NCBI RefSeq assembly: GCF_001425835.1
Contig: NZ_LMDP01000001.1
Location: 497,476-561,475 of the forward strand
Length of the DNA: 64,000 nucleotides
Direction of reading: 5' to 3'
DNA from: Afipia sp. Root123D2
GTDB taxonomy: Bacteria > Pseudomonadota > Alphaproteobacteria > Rhizobiales > Xanthobacteraceae
In this document: positions 17,074 through 26,016 of the stretch, piece after piece
Position numbering within the stretch: position 1 is the first letter of the stretch
Layout: each line of letters opens with the position of its first letter
Notes under the pieces: generated by a model
What the model saw: only the letters and a program-made list of their open reading frames with translations
The model's database searches: none
Told to the model about the DNA's origin: nothing
Program-made: the position numbers and the translations under genes

Positions 17074-19689
17074 TTGGCAGCAACCACACCAGCAAATGGA
17101 TGGCCAGACGCTACAAATACAGGTGTGCCCGCGGGCGTGACCTTGACGAAGTCCGGTGACGTTATCGTCACCCAGGACGGAGCGGTCATTTCCGGTCTCG
17201 ATATTCGCGGCACGGTCTATATCAAGGCGTCCAACGTGACGTTGATGAACTGCAAGATAACCTCGAATGACTATGCCGTTGTGAATATCGCTTCGAATGC
17301 GACCGGCGTGGTGGTCAAGGATTGCACGATCGACGGAACAGGCTCCACGTTTGACGGTGCTGGTAACCAGGGCATCATGGGTAACGGCACGTTCCTGAGA
17401 AACAATATCTCGAACGTTGAAAACGGCATTACCATCCAGGGTAATAACACCGTTATTGAAGGCAACTACATTCACGATTTGCAGGCGGCTGGCGCGCCGC
17501 ATTATGACGGCATCCAGATCGATGGCGGTATTTCGAATGTGAAGATCAGCCAGAATACGATCATTAATGATCACGGCTCGGCCGGTGCGATCATGATCGA
17601 TAACTACTTTGGCGCGATCAAGAACATCTCCGTCGATAACAACCTGCTCGCCGGCGGCAGCTTCACCATTTATTCGGACGGCAGCTTCAACAGCAATCCG
17701 ATCACCGGCGTCACGATCACAAACAACCATATTTCGCCGGGTCAGTATGGGTCGACCTATTTCAAGAGCAATTCGCCGACCTATACGGGCAATGCCGAAG
17801 ACGGCGCTGCTCTGGTGAATGGATTGACGACCGTCGGTCAGCCGCCCGGCACGGGTACGGGTACTACGGAGCCACCCCCGGCGACGACCACTCCCGACGC
17901 GCCCAAGCTCGCCTCGTTCTCCAACGACAGCGGCGTTGCCGGAGACGGCATCACCAACGACAACACGCTGACCGTGACCGGGTCCGCTGCCGCAAACAGC
18001 GCGATCAAGATCATGGATGCCGGCAAGCAGATCGGAACTGCGACCGCGAACTCAAGCGGTGCCTGGAGCTACACGACAGGTGTTCTTGCTGACGGCAATC
18101 ACAGCCTGACGGCAACCGCCACCAATGCATCCGGCAAGACCAGCACCGCCTCGTCCGCCCTTGCAATCAAGATCGACACGGCGGCTCCCGTTGCGCCGAC
18201 GATCACCTCGTCGGCGATGGCTGCGGCCATTGCAGAGAAGGCGGCTGCCGCGACATCGACAGCCACCAACGTTGCGTCGCTGAAGGGGACCGCCGAAGCC
18301 AACAGTGTGGTGAAGGTGTTCGACGGCACGACGCAGATCGGCACGGCGACCGCAGACGCGAAGGGAGCCTGGAGCTTCACGACGTCTCCGCTGTCAGCCG
18401 GCAAACACAGCCTGACCTCGAAGGCGATGGATTCGGCCGGCAACACCGGCGTTGCGTCCAAGGCTGTCGTCGTCAACGTTCCGTCGGACTCGGGAAATCC
18501 CGGAACGCCGGGCACCCCCGGCACCCCGACCGCGCCGAAAATCGGATCGATGTCGAACGACACCGGTACCAAGGGTGACGGTATCACCAGCGACAACACC
18601 CTGACGCTGACGGGATCGGCCGCCGCGAACAGTGTGGTCAAGGTGTTCGATGGCACCAAGGGGGTTGGCACGGCCACTGCGAACAGCAGCGGGGCGTGGA
18701 GCTTCACCACTGCCGCGCTGGCAGACGGTGCCCACAATCTGACGGCCAAGACCGTCGACAAAGCGGGCAAGATGAGTGACGCCTCCGCGGTGCTTGCTGT
18801 GAAGGTCGATACCCATGCGCCCGACGCGCCGAAGATTGCGTCGGTCTCCTCGGATGGCAACAAGGTTGCCGACAAGGGCGTCGCCGGCTCCGATCATGTG
18901 ACGTTGACCGGCACGGCCGAAGCGAACAGCACGGTGAGCATTTTCGACGGCAACAAGCAGGTCGGCACGGCGACAGCCAACGCCAAGGGAGCGTGGAACT
19001 ACGCTGCCGATTCGCTGGCGGACGGCAACCACAGCTTCACGTCGAAAGCCATGGATGCCGCTGGAAACCTGAGCAAGGCATCCGCCGCGCTCAACGTGAA
19101 GGTGGATGCGCATGACGCGCATGGTGCGGACTCTGTCTTCAACGGCATGTACCAGAAGTGGAATGACAGTGTCTGGTTCAAGGGCACTGCGGATCCGTTC
19201 AGCCAGATCACCATTTACGACAATGGCAAAGCCAGTGGCGTCGCAACCGCCAAGGCAGGAGACGACGGGGCGTGGAGTGTTTCCACCAAATCCGCGGTCT
19301 CCGATGCGGTCCACACCTTTACCATGAAGGTCAAGGATGGTTCCGGCCACGTCACAGCTGGTGAAGGCAGTGCCGTTCTTGGGTCAAGCCGCTCCGACAC
19401 GATCAAGAGCACATCGGGCAACGACTTGCTGAAAGGAAATGGCGGTCATGACACCTTCGTGTTCGCGCCGAACTTCGGCAAGGATGTCATCACCGACTTC
19501 CAGGCTTCGGGGCGTGGTCATGACGTTGTTCAGATCAGCAAGAGCGTGTTCGACAGCTTTGCGGACGTTCTGTCTCATGCATCACAGAGCGGTCATGACG
19601 TTGTTATCAATGCCGGCGGGGGCAATACGCTGACGTTGAAGGATACGAAGATGGCGGCCTTGGACAAGACGGACTTCCACTTCGCCTAA
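17074..19689 (+). CDS. Large RTX-type secreted protein: beta-helix domain, Ig-like repeats, type I secretion C-terminus
   Basis: 871 residues. Residues 7-250 are a right-handed beta-helix domain beginning GWPDATNTGVPAGVTL and closely similar to the Sec-exported paralog at 12420. A Pro/Thr/Gly linker covers about 255-278. Five bacterial Ig-like repeats of 85-100 residues follow (about 277-370, 372-470, 487-578, 580-676, 682-768), the first four sharing GTATAxxxGAWxxxT and ADGxHSLT-type cores. Residues 770-871 hold one RTX-like element (SGNDLLKGNGGHDTFVF) and the DVITDF and ISKSVFDSFADV pattern of type I substrates. There is no Sec signal. TTG start with AAGGAGA seven bases upstream. Exporter genes follow. 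It is likely an extracellular enzyme or matrix protein acting on the locus polysaccharide; the enzymatic role is inferred. Confidence 0.87.
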   Translation: MAATTPANGWPDATNTGVPAGVTLTKSGDVIVTQDGAVISGLDIRGTVYIKASNVTLMNCKITSNDYAVVNIASNATGVVVKDCTIDGTGSTFDGAGNQGIMGNGTFLRNNISNVENGITIQGNNTVIEGNYIHDLQAAGAPHYDGIQIDGGISNVKISQNTIINDHGSAGAIMIDNYFGAIKNISVDNNLLAGGSFTIYSDGSFNSNPITGVTITNNHISPGQYGSTYFKSNSPTYTGNAEDGAALVNGLTTVGQPPGTGTGTTEPPPATTTPDAPKLASFSNDSGVAGDGITNDNTLTVTGSAAANSAIKIMDAGKQIGTATANSSGAWSYTTGVLADGNHSLTATATNASGKTSTASSALAIKIDTAAPVAPTITSSAMAAAIAEKAAAATSTATNVASLKGTAEANSVVKVFDGTTQIGTATADAKGAWSFTTSPLSAGKHSLTSKAMDSAGNTGVASKAVVVNVPSDSGNPGTPGTPGTPTAPKIGSMSNDTGTKGDGITSDNTLTLTGSAAANSVVKVFDGTKGVGTATANSSGAWSFTTAALADGAHNLTAKTVDKAGKMSDASAVLAVKVDTHAPDAPKIASVSSDGNKVADKGVAGSDHVTLTGTAEANSTVSIFDGNKQVGTATANAKGAWNYAADSLADGNHSFTSKAMDAAGNLSKASAALNVKVDAHDAHGADSVFNGMYQKWNDSVWFKGTADPFSQITIYDNGKASGVATAKAGDDGAWSVSTKSAVSDAVHTFTMKVKDGSGHVTAGEGSAVLGSSRSDTIKSTSGNDLLKGNGGHDTFVFAPNFGKDVITDFQASGRGHDVVQISKSVFDSFADVLSHASQSGHDVVINAGGGNTLTLKDTKMAALDKTDFHFA

Positions 19690-19726
19690 CGCGAAGACCG
19701 TCTGGTCCAAAGTCCAGAACTCAGAG

Positions 19727-19758
19727 GTACCCAAGAGCGGAGAACCGCTCTTGGGTAC
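19727..19758 (+). terminator. Strong stem-loop between substrate and exporter genes
   Basis: A perfect 14-base-pair inverted repeat, GTACCCAAGAGCGG and CCGCTCTTGGGTAC, with a tetraloop AGAA, lies 38 bases after the secreted-protein stop and 31 bases before the exporter start. ATTTTGAC follows the stem. It looks like an intrinsic terminator or attenuator that would let the substrate be made in excess over the exporter. Confidence 0.72.
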
Positions 19759-19788
19759 ATTTTGACTTAGAGCCTTGGGGCAAAAACA

Positions 19789-21804
19789 ATGGTAGAATTT
19801 GGCCGGCGGAGGGCCATCCCTCCGCCTCAGAGAATGCAATCTGCTAGAACGGCATCTGCATCCGGCCCAACGTTCGATACTCAGGAAGCTGCAGCTGCAA
19901 CTGGCCCAGGGCGATTGTCGCGGATAACCGAGTACGTCGGTGGCTTCCGGTCCTTCGCCACGGATGCGATGCGTCTTCTTGCCTCGCTTGGTTCACGCGA
20001 TCGTATTCGCGAATCCCTCGAGCGGATCAGGCCGTTTTTCTTTTCGCGCCGCTCTCGTCGCAACGTGGTGCGTTATAACGAAGACCGATCCGAGATTTCG
20101 AATTTTCTGGCGTCTGTTCGGCACGCATTTTGGGGGCTCGCCGTCTTCAGCGGTTTGAGCAACGTCTTGATGCTGACCGGCTCGTTCTTCATGCTGCAGG
20201 TCTACGACCGCGTGCTGCCGAGCCGGAGCATTCCCACGCTGTTGGGGCTGCTCGGCCTCGCTATCATTCTCTACATCTTCCAGGGTGCGTTGGACCTTGT
20301 GCGAACGCGCCTGAGCGGCCGCGTGGGACGCCACTTGGAGGAAACCCTGGGCACGCGGATGTACGATGCTGTCGTTCGCATGCCCCTGAAAACGCGTGGC
20401 GACGGCGATGGTATGCAGCCGATGCGCGATATGGATCAGGTGCGAACCTTCCTCGCGAGCGGCGGGCCGACTGCGCTTTTCGATCTTCCGTGGATGCCGC
20501 TTTATATCGGTATCTGCTTCTATTTCCATTTCTGGATTGGTGTCGTGGCGCTGGTCGGTGCCTGCGTGCTGGTCTTTTTCACCATTCTGACGGAAGCCCG
20601 GACGCGCGGCGCCACCAAGGCGTCGGCGAAGTTCGCGATGTCGCGCAATGCGCTGGCGATCGAAGGCCGCCGCAATGCCGAGGTGCTGCGGGCCATGGGC
20701 ATGGGGCGTCGCGCGGCGGACCGCTGGAACGAAGCCAACAGGCACTACATGGCGGCCAACGAGGCGGCCAATGACGCGGCGAGCGGACTTGGCGGAGTGT
20801 CCAAGGTCTTCCGCATGATCCTGCAATCCGGGGTTCTGGCCGTCGGTGCCTATCTGGTGATCCATCAGGAAGCGACCGCAGGCATCATCATTGCCGCGTC
20901 GATTCTGACGGCGCGCGCACTTGCGCCGCTGGAGCTGGCCATCGCGAACTGGAAAGGCTTCACCGCGGCACGTCAGGCGGCGCGGCGGCTTGACCAGCTT
21001 CTGATCCTTCTGCCGAAGGAGGAGGAGCCCATGGAGCTTCCTCCGCCGGCGCAGTCATTGAGCGTCGATCGTATCCACGTCGTGCCGCCGGGAGCGGAAC
21101 GGCCGGTGCTGCAGAACGTCTCCTTCGGATTGAGCGGTGGTCAGGGCTTGGGAATCATCGGTCCCAGCGGCTCCGGAAAATCATCGCTCGCACGCGCGCT
21201 GGTGGGGGTTTGGCCGCATCTGAACGGCAAGATCAGGATCGACAGCGCAGCACTCGATCAATGGTCATCCGAGGCCCTTGGCCGACATATCGGATACCTT
21301 CCGCAGGACGTCGAACTGTTCGACGGAAGTATCGCGGTCAACATTGCCCGCTTCGACCCGGACGCGACGCCCGCGGCCGTACTTGAGGCCGCAAGAGCCG
21401 CCGGTGCGCATGAGCTTATTCTGTCGTTCCCCGAAGGCTATGGCACTCGGATCGGCGAAAGCGGCATGTCGCTCTCGGCCGGTCAGCGTCAGCGGATCGC
21501 GCTGGCGCGTGCGTTCTACGGCAACCCGTTCCTGGTTGTCCTCGATGAGCCAAGTTCCAATCTCGATTCCGAGGGCGAGGCGGCTTTGACCAACGCCATC
21601 CTCAGCGTGCGAAATCGCGGGGGGATCGTCATCGTGGTGACGCATCGCCCCAAATCGCTCGATGGCGTCGATCATGTGCTGGTCATTGCCGACGGCACCT
21701 CTCAGGCGTTCGGCAGGAAGGATGATGTGCTCAAGAAGGTGCTGCACAATCCGGCGCACGCCCCGGTTCCGCTGCGAATGGCGAGTGAAGGGGGGAGAGC
21801 CTGA
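19789..21804 (+). CDS. prtD: Type I secretion system permease/ATPase (PrtD/HlyB-like ABC exporter)
   Basis: 671 residues. The first 105 or so are a hydrophilic extension rich in Ala, Ser and Arg, unusual because PrtD relatives normally start near the segment FWGLAVFSGLSNVLMLTGSF. The membrane domain (about 110-340) includes SFFMLQVYDRVLPSRS, a PrtD hallmark. The ATPase domain has Walker A GPSGSGKSSL at about 458-467, the signature LSAGQRQRIALAR at about 562, and Walker B FLVVLDEPSSN at about 581. It energises one-step export of the protein encoded at 17074. A start inside the extension remains possible. The stop overlaps the adaptor start (TGATG). Confidence 0.9.
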   Translation: MVEFGRRRAIPPPQRMQSARTASASGPTFDTQEAAAATGPGRLSRITEYVGGFRSFATDAMRLLASLGSRDRIRESLERIRPFFFSRRSRRNVVRYNEDRSEISNFLASVRHAFWGLAVFSGLSNVLMLTGSFFMLQVYDRVLPSRSIPTLLGLLGLAIILYIFQGALDLVRTRLSGRVGRHLEETLGTRMYDAVVRMPLKTRGDGDGMQPMRDMDQVRTFLASGGPTALFDLPWMPLYIGICFYFHFWIGVVALVGACVLVFFTILTEARTRGATKASAKFAMSRNALAIEGRRNAEVLRAMGMGRRAADRWNEANRHYMAANEAANDAASGLGGVSKVFRMILQSGVLAVGAYLVIHQEATAGIIIAASILTARALAPLELAIANWKGFTAARQAARRLDQLLILLPKEEEPMELPPPAQSLSVDRIHVVPPGAERPVLQNVSFGLSGGQGLGIIGPSGSGKSSLARALVGVWPHLNGKIRIDSAALDQWSSEALGRHIGYLPQDVELFDGSIAVNIARFDPDATPAAVLEAARAAGAHELILSFPEGYGTRIGESGMSLSAGQRQRIALARAFYGNPFLVVLDEPSSNLDSEGEAALTNAILSVRNRGGIVIVVTHRPKSLDGVDHVLVIADGTSQAFGRKDDVLKKVLHNPAHAPVPLRMASEGGRA

Positions 21805-23117
21805 TGGCCCCGGTTTCCGACTCGGCAGAGCATTCGATCCAGCGTTACTTGATGCTGGGCACGGTTCTTGTGCTCCTCGTCACCTTCGGCGTCGGCGGGT
21901 GGGCGACAACCACCGAGCTGTCCGGCGCGGTGATTGCGCCCGGCGTTCTCGTCGTCGATTCCAGCGTCAAAACCGTGCAGCATCCCACCGGCGGTGTCGT
22001 CGGGGAATTGCATGTGCGCGACGGCGATCGCGTGAAGGCCGGTGACATTCTGGTTCGGCTCGATGAGACCCAGACCAAGGCGGCCGCATCGATCATCACC
22101 AAGAGTGTCGATGATTTTCTGGCCCGTCAGGCGCGCCTCGAGGCCGAGCGCGATGACATGGACGAGATCGTATTCCCGCCGACGCTGATCGAGCGTTCGC
22201 GTGCGACGAATTCAGATGCAGCGCGTGCCGTCGCCGCTGAACGCAGTCTCTTCAAGCTGCGCCGGCAGGCACGTGGCGGTCAGAAGTCGCAGTTGCAGGA
22301 GCGCAGTGCCCAGTTGCGGGACGAAATACAGGGATATCTTGGACAGGTCGAAGCCAAGAAGAAGGAAGTCGAGTTCATCCAGGAAGAACTCAAGGGCGTG
22401 CGCACCCTGTGGGATAAAAAACTCGTTCCCATCACGCGCTTGACCGCACTGGAGCGGGATGCCGCCCGGATCGAGGGCGAGCGCAGCCAGCTTGCCGGCA
22501 TTATTGCCCAATCGAAGGGCAAGATCGCCGAAATCGAGCTGCAGATCATTCAGATCGGTCAGGATCTTCGCAGCGAAGTCGGCAAGGATCTTGTTGAGGT
22601 TCGCTCCAAGCTGTCGGAACTCGCCGAGCGCAAGATCGCAGCCATGGACCAGCTAAATCGCGTCGACATCCGCGCGCCGCAGAACGGCCGCGTCCATCAG
22701 TTGGCGGTGCATACCATCGGCGGCGTGATTGCTCCCGGCGAAAAGATCATGCTGATCGTTCCGGACGCCGATGCGCTCGCGATCGAAGTCAAGATTTCGC
22801 CGCAGGATATCGATCACGTCCATCTCGGCCAGACCGCCATCCTGCGCTTTTCAGCGTTCAATCAACGCACCACGCCGGAAGTTAACGGCGAGGTCAGCCT
22901 TGTCTCTCCGGATTTGACTGTCGATCAGCGCACGGGGGCGAGTTACTATACCGCGCGTATTCTGTTGAAACCGAATGAAGCCGAACGCCTGAACGGCGCC
23001 AAGCTCATTCCGGGCATGCCCGCGGATGCCTTCATCCAGACAGGCGGCCGAACGGCGCTGTCGTATCTGATGAAGCCGTTGCGTGATCAGGCCGCAAAGG
23101 CCTTCAAGGAAAACTGA
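21804..23117 (+). CDS. prtE: Type I secretion periplasmic adaptor (HlyD/PrtE family)
   Basis: 437 residues with one N-terminal membrane span (MLGTVLVLLVTFGVGGWATT). After it come a lipoyl-like half (GVLVVDSSVKTVQHPTGGVV, HVRDGDRVKAGDILVRLD), a long coiled-coil hairpin rich in Glu, Lys and Gln (about 95-280), and the second lipoyl half plus barrel (DIRAPQNGRVHQLAVHT). The end, TGGRTALSYLMKPLRDQ, is a family signature. It bridges the ABC exporter to an outer-membrane TolC protein. No tolC gene is in the window, so the outer-membrane channel must be encoded elsewhere. Confidence 0.92.
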   Translation: MAPVSDSAEHSIQRYLMLGTVLVLLVTFGVGGWATTTELSGAVIAPGVLVVDSSVKTVQHPTGGVVGELHVRDGDRVKAGDILVRLDETQTKAAASIITKSVDDFLARQARLEAERDDMDEIVFPPTLIERSRATNSDAARAVAAERSLFKLRRQARGGQKSQLQERSAQLRDEIQGYLGQVEAKKKEVEFIQEELKGVRTLWDKKLVPITRLTALERDAARIEGERSQLAGIIAQSKGKIAEIELQIIQIGQDLRSEVGKDLVEVRSKLSELAERKIAAMDQLNRVDIRAPQNGRVHQLAVHTIGGVIAPGEKIMLIVPDADALAIEVKISPQDIDHVHLGQTAILRFSAFNQRTTPEVNGEVSLVSPDLTVDQRTGASYYTARILLKPNEAERLNGAKLIPGMPADAFIQTGGRTALSYLMKPLRDQAAKAFKEN

Positions 23118-23126
23118 CACCCAGCA

Positions 23127-23160
23127 GGCGGGGCAACGCCGGACCGGCTTTTGCCTCGCC
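23127..23160. terminator. Stem-loop between convergent adaptor and phosphatase genes
   Basis: GGCGGGGCAA at 23127-23136 pairs with TTGCCTCGCC at 23151-23160 (one G-U pair), with an inner GCCGG/CCGGC stem at 23138-23148. It lies just after the adaptor stop and before the end of the leftward phosphatase gene, the expected place for a shared terminator. Confidence 0.55.
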
Positions 23161-23188
23161 ATGCTCGCGCACTGCTCCGGCTTTCAAA

Positions 23189-24103
23189 TCACCGCCGTCG
23201 CGGATTCAGCCTGACCAACATGTCCGGGCTGCAGGTGCTTATCTCGTCCCTGAGACGCTTGATGAGATCCGCGATGTCGGGACCCGCGTCTTGGCCCGAC
23301 CGGTCCGGTCCGGAACTGGACGTCTCGATGCATGGGATATCCCGGCTCCAGTCGCGAACATCCATCAACGGCATAACGTCGGAAGCATCAAACGTCATGC
23401 AGGTCAACCGTCCGGTCGCGAACGCGCCGGTATCGATATTGATGCGGTTGAACCGAACATCCGGCTCTTCGACCGGCGTATGGCCGTGGACGATGACTTT
23501 CTCGAATTTCTTGTCCCAGTTCAAAAAGTCATCGCGAATCCAGAGCAGGTCGTGTTCGGTCTGGGCGGATAGCGGGACGAGAGGCCGCACGCCGGCATGG
23601 ACAAAAAGGAAATCGCCGCAGTCGAAAGAAGTTTGAAGCGTCTCCAGAAACCGGCGATGGGTTTCCGGGAGAGCTTTTGCGAATGCGTCGACCAGCGTGA
23701 CCTGCTCCGACGCGGTGGGATTGATGGGCGGTTTCAACCCATAGGAGATCAGCGTTTCCAGTCCTCCGTATCGCCGCCAGTCGTCGAGCCGCGCGGAATT
23801 CCTGAGCATGTCGAGGACAAAGGCTTCGTGGTTGCCCTTGAGAAAAACCATTTCCGGCATCTGGCGGGAGCCGAGGAGCAGGTCGAGAACCTCTTTCGAC
23901 GCTGGGCCGCGGTCGACGTAGTCGCCGAGAAACACCACGATCGGCCTCGCAATTGGGTGCAGCAGAATGTCGATCTCGATCTGCTGCATGACCAGCGCCA
24001 ATAGGTCGGCCCGGCCGTGGACGTCTCCAATGGCATAGATCCGTGTGCCATCCGGTACTTTCGGAAGGTGCCGGCCGCTGCGCAGCGAAGGTAGCTTCCA
24101 CAC
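23189..24103 (-). CDS. PPP-family metallophosphoesterase (serine/threonine phosphatase-like)
   Basis: 304 residues. The three metal-binding motifs of the PPP family are present and well spaced: GDVHGR at 26-31, GDYVDRG at 60-66 and LKGNHE at 88-93. FVHAGVRP and VIVHGHTPV give the later histidines. Relatives include bacterial PrpA/ApaH-like protein phosphatases and dinucleotide hydrolases; the substrate cannot be decided. The start is GTG at 24101-24103. It is transcribed toward the type I secretion genes and may be unrelated to them. The 260 bases upstream, shared with the VanZ-like gene, probably hold divergent promoters. Confidence 0.87.
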   Translation of the reverse strand: MWKLPSLRSGRHLPKVPDGTRIYAIGDVHGRADLLALVMQQIEIDILLHPIARPIVVFLGDYVDRGPASKEVLDLLLGSRQMPEMVFLKGNHEAFVLDMLRNSARLDDWRRYGGLETLISYGLKPPINPTASEQVTLVDAFAKALPETHRRFLETLQTSFDCGDFLFVHAGVRPLVPLSAQTEHDLLWIRDDFLNWDKKFEKVIVHGHTPVEEPDVRFNRINIDTGAFATGRLTCMTFDASDVMPLMDVRDWSRDIPCIETSSSGPDRSGQDAGPDIADLIKRLRDEISTCSPDMLVRLNPRRR

Positions 24104-24364
24104 GATATCGACCCTGAACGTCGTGAAGCGAAATGAAATAGGGAATGAGCCGGAGCCCGGCCGGTATTGAGCGACGCAGGCGATGCTATCCTAAACGTGA
24201 CGCCTGATTGCTCCAATCGCTTTGTGAATCTCCAGCTTCGATGCGCGCTGGCGTGACCGTGAATGAAGCGGCGAGGGATTGCGGCTTGCGTTGGATAGCG
24301 GAAGATGCCTAGAATTCGTTATATATTGGTCATTTCCTGCTAACGCTGAGTCTGAGCCAAGGTC

Positions 24365-24691
24365 ATGTTTCACAGGCTTGTCGTGATCGCTGCGTGGCTC
24401 AGTCTGGCATTCATTACCTTCGCAACGCTATCGTCACCGGGCCTGAGGCCTCATATTGCCGGACCGGGCTTCGAGCACCTTGTGGCCTTTACGGTGAGCG
24501 GCCTGCTGTTCGGCATCGCATATCCTCGCCACATGATTTTCGTCGTTGCAATTGTTCTGGTCAGTGCGGTCTTGCTTGAGTCGCTTCAACTGGTCGTTCC
24601 GGGGCGGCATGGGCGGCTTCCCGATCTGCTGGTCAAGTTGGCGGGCGGGTCCATTGGCGTCGTCGCTTCCCGTTTTGTGAAGCGGGCTTAG
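24365..24691 (+). CDS. VanZ-like small membrane protein
   Basis: 108 residues with three to four hydrophobic segments. GFEHLVAFTVSGLLFGIAYP contains the conserved E-H pair seen in VanZ-like proteins, and LLESLQLVVPGRHGRLPDLL matches their E-x-x-Q...D-x-x pattern. VanZ-like proteins are small integral membrane proteins of unclear role, often near surface-polysaccharide genes. The gene lies 22 bases before galE and may be co-transcribed, although an eight-T run (24692-24699) follows its stop. Confidence 0.75.
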   Translation: MFHRLVVIAAWLSLAFITFATLSSPGLRPHIAGPGFEHLVAFTVSGLLFGIAYPRHMIFVVAIVLVSAVLLESLQLVVPGRHGRLPDLLVKLAGGSIGVVASRFVKRA

Positions 24692-24713
24692 GTTTTTTTT
24701 AAGGTAGGGAACG

Positions 24714-25706
24714 ATGACCCAACGCGGCGCGGTGCTGGTAACTGGCGGCGGTGGTTATATCGGCGCTCACTGCTGCAAGGCCCTGCATGAGGCCGGGTAT
24801 CTTCCAGTTGCGTTCGACGACTTCTCGACGGGACATCGCAGCTTCGTCAAATGGGGGCCTGCCGTTGAGGGCAATGTCCAGGACCCGAAGAGCCTTGAAG
24901 CTGTTTTCCGGACGCAGGACTTTGTCGCGGTGATGCATTTCGCCGCTGCCAGCGCGGTGGGAGAATCCGTCGTCGATCCGCACAAATACTATACGAACAA
25001 CGTTGGCGGAACGCTCACGCTGTTGCGTGCGATGCGTGACGCCGGCTGCCAGAACCTGATCTTCTCGAGCACCGGTGCGGTGTATGGCAACGCCAGTTCC
25101 GAACCGATCGCCGAAGGCGCGATCAAGAGTCCGATCAATCCCTACGGCCGCTCGAAACTGATGATCGAGGACATCCTCGCGGATTACCGGACGGCCTACG
25201 GTCTTCGGTCGTTCTGCTTCAGATACTTCAACGCCAGTGGCGCGGATTCGTCGGGGGAGATCGGGGAGGACAGGGATCCGGAAACACATCTGATCCCGCG
25301 CGCGATCATGGCTCTGCAGGGGGAGGTTGGCGACTTCGCTATTTTCGGAAACGATTATCCGACGCCCGACGGCACGGCGATCCGCGATTACATCCACGTG
25401 TCGGATCTTGCCGCCGCCCATGTGATGGGAGCGGGCCTGCTCGCGAGCGGCCACGGCGGGGGGATCTACAACCTCGGCACCGGCGCGGGCTATTCCGTGA
25501 AGGACGTCCTGTCCGCCATTTTCCGGGAAACCGGACTGACCATGCCGCTGGTCTATCGTCCGCGGCGTGCCGGCGATCCGCCGATGTTGATTGCCGATCC
25601 TTCGGCGGCGCGCAGAGATCTGGGATTCAAGCCGTCCCATTCAAGCCTGGATGCGATCATCGCCACCGCGTGGCGCTGGCACCGGAGTATTGCGAAACAC
25701 CGCTAG
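24714..25706 (+). CDS. galE: UDP-glucose 4-epimerase
   Basis: 330 residues. GGGGYIGAHCCKAL is the NAD-binding loop, STGAVYGN carries the catalytic serine/threonine region, and Tyr144/Lys148 form the YxxxK pair (NPYGRSK). RYFNASGAD and DGTAIRDYIHVSDLA are GalE-specific. It interconverts UDP-glucose and UDP-galactose (possibly also the N-acetyl forms) for polysaccharide assembly. AAGGTAGGG precedes the ATG by a few bases. A second galE lies at 35742-36755, so the two may differ in substrate or expression. Confidence 0.92.
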   Translation: MTQRGAVLVTGGGGYIGAHCCKALHEAGYLPVAFDDFSTGHRSFVKWGPAVEGNVQDPKSLEAVFRTQDFVAVMHFAAASAVGESVVDPHKYYTNNVGGTLTLLRAMRDAGCQNLIFSSTGAVYGNASSEPIAEGAIKSPINPYGRSKLMIEDILADYRTAYGLRSFCFRYFNASGADSSGEIGEDRDPETHLIPRAIMALQGEVGDFAIFGNDYPTPDGTAIRDYIHVSDLAAAHVMGAGLLASGHGGGIYNLGTGAGYSVKDVLSAIFRETGLTMPLVYRPRRAGDPPMLIADPSAARRDLGFKPSHSSLDAIIATAWRWHRSIAKHR

Positions 25707-25933
25707 AGCGTGCGGTGGCCGTCTGTCTCACCCGTCATCAAAACGACCGAACCGGAGTGAGGCAATCGCGCAATCTTTCGAAGCTCGCCGAGCGTTCCGC
25801 GAGAATGCCCGCAGTTGGCGCATTTGACCGGCGTGGACGCTGGCGCGCCTTCGCTGCAGTCGATGCAGACCGCTATGCTGTCGCAGTTGGTACACACAGT
25901 TCTGAACGCCTGCGGCCTGCTCATTTGGCTCAT
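25703..25933 (-). CDS. Small zinc-ribbon-like conserved protein
   Basis: 76 residues. CTNCDSIAVCIDCSEGAP and, after a short spacer, VKCANCGHSRGTLGELRKIAR form two CxxC pairs typical of a zinc ribbon. I recall similar 60-75-residue proteins of unknown function in the Bradyrhizobium group. The stop overlaps the galE stop in convergent orientation. It could bind nucleic acid, but nothing shows this directly. A second in-frame ATG three codons downstream is an alternative start. Confidence 0.6.
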   Translation of the reverse strand: MSQMSRPQAFRTVCTNCDSIAVCIDCSEGAPASTPVKCANCGHSRGTLGELRKIARLPHSGSVVLMTGETDGHRTL

Positions 25934-26016
25934 CGCTAACGATGGGATGTTTCTGTGATGTCAAAGCTGTGGCGGCCTGCTCAAGCCTGTCGCGTTTGGG
26001 CAGGTCGCCGCAGTCG

